Assembly (NCBI GenBank): GCA_947177085.1
Contig: CAMWTD010000086.1
Coordinates: forward strand, 1 to 8,321
Direction of reading: 5' to 3'
Source: an uncultured Desulfovibrio sp.
Lineage (GTDB): Bacteria; Desulfobacterota; Desulfovibrionia; Desulfovibrionales; Desulfovibrionaceae
DNA: 8,321 nucleotides
The position numbers were made by a program, and so were the translations under genes. Shown in pieces: positions 6,343-8,321 of the stretch. Numbering within the stretch: position 1 is the first letter of the stretch; each line of letters starts with the position of its first letter. A model generated the notes under the pieces. The model was given only the letters and a program-made list of their open reading frames with translations. It did not search any database and was not told the DNA's origin.

Positions 6343-6371
6343 ATGCTATGCCAGTTGCGGCCGCCATGCAA
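6343..6371 (-). promoter_or_regulatory. Candidate promoter giving a near-leaderless glycosyltransferase mRNA
   Basis: Reading leftwards, TTGCAT (6371-6366) and TAGCAT (6348-6343) are separated by 17 bases; each matches the sigma70 consensus at 4 of 6 positions. The -10 box ends only 6 bases before the ATG at 6336, so transcription would begin at or next to the start codon. This fits the absence of a Shine-Dalgarno there and the terminator immediately upstream. Confidence 0.4.
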
Positions 6372-6382
6372 GAATGGGCCGG

Positions 6383-6415
6383 AAAAGAAAAGGGCCGGAG
6401 CCGGAAATCCGGCCC
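6383..6415 (-). terminator. Intrinsic terminator of ppaC
   Basis: On the minus strand GGGCCGGA (6415-6408) pairs perfectly with TCCGGCCC (6399-6392) around an 8-base loop, followed directly by TTTTCTTTT (6391-6383). It lies 28 bases beyond the ppaC stop codon and separates ppaC from the glycosyltransferase gene, which starts about 47 bases further on. Confidence 0.85.
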
Positions 6416-6442
6416 CGACCCGCGCAAAGCTGGCAAGGCGCG

Positions 6443-7360
6443 CTACTTGAAGGCCTTTTCAAAGTTGGGCACGACCTGCTTCTTGCGGCTCATGACGCCG
6501 GGCAGCCACACGGTGTCGCCGTCCACCTTGACGCCGAAGGCGGCTTCCACCACGGCCGGATCATCGGAAACGATGAGCATTTCCGAGCCTTCCTTCATGA
6601 TGTCGGTGAGCAGCAAAAAGACGCTGTGGCGGCCTTCGCCCTTGACGCGGGCGATTTCCTCGCGCAGGCCCTGCTTGACCGCGTCGAGGATGGAGAGGTC
6701 CACCACCTCGAGCTGGCCGATGCCCACCTTGTTGCCGTTCATGTCAAAGTCCTTGTAGTCGCGGAAGACGAGATCGCGCATGGGCGTGCCGTCCACGGCG
6801 CTCTTGACCTTGAACATTTCCATGCCCAGGGCCACCACGTCGTCCACGCCGACGATGGCGGCGAGGTCTTCCACGGCCTTGCGGTCGGCCTCGGTGCAGG
6901 TGGGCGACTTGAAGATGACCGTATCCGAAAGGATGGCGCAGAGCAGGCCGCCCGCCACATTGCGGGAAAGCTCCACGCCGTAGAAATCATACATGTTCTT
7001 GATGACCGTGCCGGTGCAGCCCACGGGCCAGATCCACGCCTCGAGGGGGGTGGCGGTGGTCACGTCGCCGAGCTTGTGGTGGTCGACGATGCCGAGAACC
7101 GTGGCCGTGTCCATGCCCTGCGGGGCCTGGGCCAGGTCGGAAAAGTCCACAAGGAAGATGTCCTGCCCGGCCACATCCGTGACGATCTTGGGAGCGGGGA
7201 GGCCGAACTTCTCAAGCACGAAGGCCGTTTCCGGGGAGGGCGCGCCCTGGGCGGCCGGGGTCACGTCGATGCCGCGTTTCGCATAGAGGTCGGCTGCGGC
7301 GATGGCGGAAATGATGCTGTCGGTGTCGGGATTCATGTGGCCAATGACAAGTGCGGACAT
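6443..7360 (-). CDS. ppaC: Manganese-dependent (family II) inorganic pyrophosphatase
   Basis: The 305-residue protein is a full-length family II pyrophosphatase of the DHH superfamily. Its metal- and substrate-binding motifs are intact: GHMNPDTDS (7-15, with His8, Asp12, Asp14), VDFSD (71-75, Asp72), VDHHKLGD (92-99, the DHH motif), SDTVIFKSPT (145-154, Asp146) and the C-terminal SRKKQVVP (291-298) of the DHHA2 domain. No CBS or DRTGG regulatory insert is present between the DHH motif and DHHA2. The enzyme hydrolyses pyrophosphate to phosphate in the cytoplasm with Mn or Co. In sulfate reducers this pulls sulfate activation by ATP sulfurylase forward, which would fit the inferred host. ATG 7360 is chosen because AAAGGAGG (7375-7368) sits 7 bases upstream and the family motif begins at residue 7; the frame extends 13 codons further upstream across the ribosome site. 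A strong terminator follows the gene. xerC lies upstream on the same strand, 138 bases away. Confidence 0.97.
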   Translation of the reverse strand: MSALVIGHMNPDTDSIISAIAAADLYAKRGIDVTPAAQGAPSPETAFVLEKFGLPAPKIVTDVAGQDIFLVDFSDLAQAPQGMDTATVLGIVDHHKLGDVTTATPLEAWIWPVGCTGTVIKNMYDFYGVELSRNVAGGLLCAILSDTVIFKSPTCTEADRKAVEDLAAIVGVDDVVALGMEMFKVKSAVDGTPMRDLVFRDYKDFDMNGNKVGIGQLEVVDLSILDAVKQGLREEIARVKGEGRHSVFLLLTDIMKEGSEMLIVSDDPAVVEAAFGVKVDGDTVWLPGVMSRKKQVVPNFEKAFK

Positions 7361-7367
7361 GAAGATG

Positions 7368-7375
7368 CCTCCTTT
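7368..7375 (-). promoter_or_regulatory. Ribosome binding site of ppaC
   Basis: AAAGGAGG on the minus strand, 7 bases before ATG 7360. It is a near-perfect Shine-Dalgarno and decides the ppaC start against the upstream in-frame ATG at 7399. It is the strongest ribosome site in the window, which suits an abundant housekeeping enzyme. Confidence 0.85.
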
Positions 7376-7435
7376 GTGCGCCGTCTGGGCGGCAGGCAAT
7401 GCCAGGGGATGCGGCTCACAAACGCCGCGTTGTTC

Positions 7436-7464
7436 CCTTTAGCACAAAGTGCCTGCCATGCCAA
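7436..7464 (-). promoter_or_regulatory. Weak candidate promoter for ppaC
   Basis: Reading leftwards, TTGGCA (7464-7459) and TAAAGG (7441-7436) are 17 bases apart. The -35 is good (5 of 6) but the -10 is poor (3 of 6). The same stretch contains TGGCA...TTGTG, which partly resembles a sigma54 -24/-12 element but lacks the GC at -12. It is the only promoter-like stretch noticed between xerC and ppaC. Confidence 0.25.
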
Positions 7465-7498
7465 TACCCGTGGGGACATTTCCCCGCTTTCCCGGGCC

Positions 7499-8321
7499 TT
7501 AGTCCTCCTTTGCGCGGGGATGGGCCTGGTCATAGACGCGCATGAGCCGCTCCAGGCTGACCTGGGTATACCGCTGGGTGGTGGCGAGCCTTTTGTGGCC
7601 GAGCAGTTCCTGCACGCTGCGCAGGTCCGCCCCGGCGTCGAGCAAATGGGTCGCAAAGGAATGGCGCAGCGTATGCGGTGAAACGGTCACGGCGAGCCCG
7701 GCCTCACGGCAAAGCAGGGCGATGCGGCGGGCAGCCTCGCGGCGGTTGAGGCGCGCCCCGCGCGCGCCCACGAAAAGGGCCTGCGAGTCCACCGCGGCAA
7801 GATAAGGGCGGTCTTCGAGCCACGCGGAAAGCGCCGCCACCGAGGCGTCGGAGAGTGGGGCCATGCGTTCGCGGCCGCCCTTGCCCATGACGCGCGCCAT
7901 GCCCCCCGCGAGCGCAATGTCGTCCACATTGAGGCCCAGCGCCTCGGAGATGCGCAGGCCCGAGCCGTAGAGCAGTTCCGCGAGGGCAAGGTCGCGCGAG
8001 CGCAGCCGCGCCGCCCCGGGGCTTGCGGTTGCGGACTGTGGGTGCTCCGTTTTTGCGTCCAGGAGAGCGCTGGTCTCTTCCCGGTTGAGGATGCGCGGCT
8101 GACGCCGCTCCTGCCGCGGATTGCGCACCAGCGCCGCCACATTGGCCTCCACGCGCCCCAGGCGCAGCAAATAGCGGAAAAAGCTCCGCGCTGCCGCGAG
8201 CTTGCGCGCCATGCTGCTTTTCGCAAGCCCCTCGCGGTAGAGTTGCCCAACCCAGGCCTGGATATGGCGCGTCGTGACGCTGGCGGGCTCCCCCACATCC
8301 ACACCGCGCGCGGCCAGGGCG
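7499..8321 (-). CDS. xerC: Tyrosine recombinase XerC (5' end missing)
   Basis: The frame is open to the right edge, so the N-terminus is cut off; the GTG at 8302 is probably internal, since residues encoded upstream of it (ALAARG) run on naturally. About 273 residues remain, against roughly 300 for the family, so only a short part of the SAM-like core-binding domain is missing. All catalytic residues are visible (numbered from 8302): Arg117 in GSGLRISEALGL, Lys141 in GKGGRER, His210 and Arg213 in PHTLRHSFATHLL, His236 in LLGHKRLATTQ and the nucleophile Tyr245 in RYTQV. The tail VYDQAHPRAKED is typical of XerC. With XerD it resolves chromosome dimers at dif, driven by FtsK at the septum. The XerC versus XerD choice rests on the C-terminal tail; an integrase is unlikely given the housekeeping neighbours and the lack of any attachment-site or tRNA context. 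It could share a transcript with ppaC, but no clear link is visible. Confidence 0.88.
   Translation of the reverse strand, partial: ALAARGVDVGEPASVTTRHIQAWVGQLYREGLAKSSMARKLAAARSFFRYLLRLGRVEANVAALVRNPRQERRQPRILNREETSALLDAKTEHPQSATASPGAARLRSRDLALAELLYGSGLRISEALGLNVDDIALAGGMARVMGKGGRERMAPLSDASVAALSAWLEDRPYLAAVDSQALFVGARGARLNRREAARRIALLCREAGLAVTVSPHTLRHSFATHLLDAGADLRSVQELLGHKRLATTQRYTQVSLERLMRVYDQAHPRAKED

Noticed and set aside
7391..7457. Eight-base inverted repeat GGCAGGCA / TGCCTGCC between xerC and ppaC
   Set aside because: The arms are 51 bases apart, short, and close to what is expected by chance; the candidate ppaC promoter would leave one arm outside the transcript.
7472..7485. GGGGA / TCCCC hairpin after xerC as its terminator
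   Set aside because: The stem has five pairs and no T-run follows on the minus strand. xerC may read through towards ppaC or end by Rho.
6299..7681. A 460-codon plus-strand open frame opposite ppaC and the 3' end of xerC
   Set aside because: It crosses two well-supported genes, the ppaC terminator and the intergenic region, and shows no domain.
7499..8321. Mobile-element integrase
   Set aside because: The C-terminal tail and full motif set fit housekeeping XerC, and there are no tRNA, att-like repeats, phage genes or base-composition change in the window.

Overview
The window is G+C-rich (clearly well above 60% by eye), densely coded bacterial chromosome with strong G/C preference at third codon positions. 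The set of family II (Mn/Co) inorganic pyrophosphatase, PyrR, GreA, a CxxCxxCC protein, an MprF-type membrane protein and XerC in one stretch suggests a Gram-negative sulfate reducer of the Desulfovibrio type. That placement is inference: there is no rRNA or other marker gene here. Nothing looks like a phage, plasmid, insertion sequence, CRISPR array or defence island.

Layout. Positions 1-1041 (+ strand): the 3' part of a YkgJ-like cysteine-cluster gene, then pyrR 24 bases later, probably co-transcribed. Converging on them from the right is a minus-strand gene (1113-2669) for a multi-pass membrane protein that matches the flippase half of MprF but ends before the lysyl-phosphatidylglycerol synthase half. 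Positions 2670-2914 are a divergent control region. It holds a good sigma70 promoter for greA, a 15-bp GC palindrome, a weaker promoter for the flippase gene, and a roughly 100-nt greA leader that ends in a strong intrinsic terminator just before the greA ribosome binding site. greA (2915-3400) converges on a very long minus-strand glycosyltransferase gene (3436-6336). Upstream of that on the same strand come an intrinsic terminator (6383-6415), ppaC (6443-7360) and the 3' part of xerC (7499 to the right edge).

Most genes are housekeeping: nucleotide salvage, transcript cleavage, pyrophosphate removal, chromosome dimer resolution. The flippase-like protein and the glycosyltransferase act at the cell envelope. 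The most interesting signal is not a gene. It is the greA leader, where a 9-base direct repeat lets the same segments fold into either a terminator or a competing structure, which would be a transcription attenuator in front of a transcription elongation factor. Second-tier points are the synthase-less MprF protein, the three-module glycosyltransferase with one intact catalytic module, and a promoter that would make the glycosyltransferase mRNA almost leaderless.
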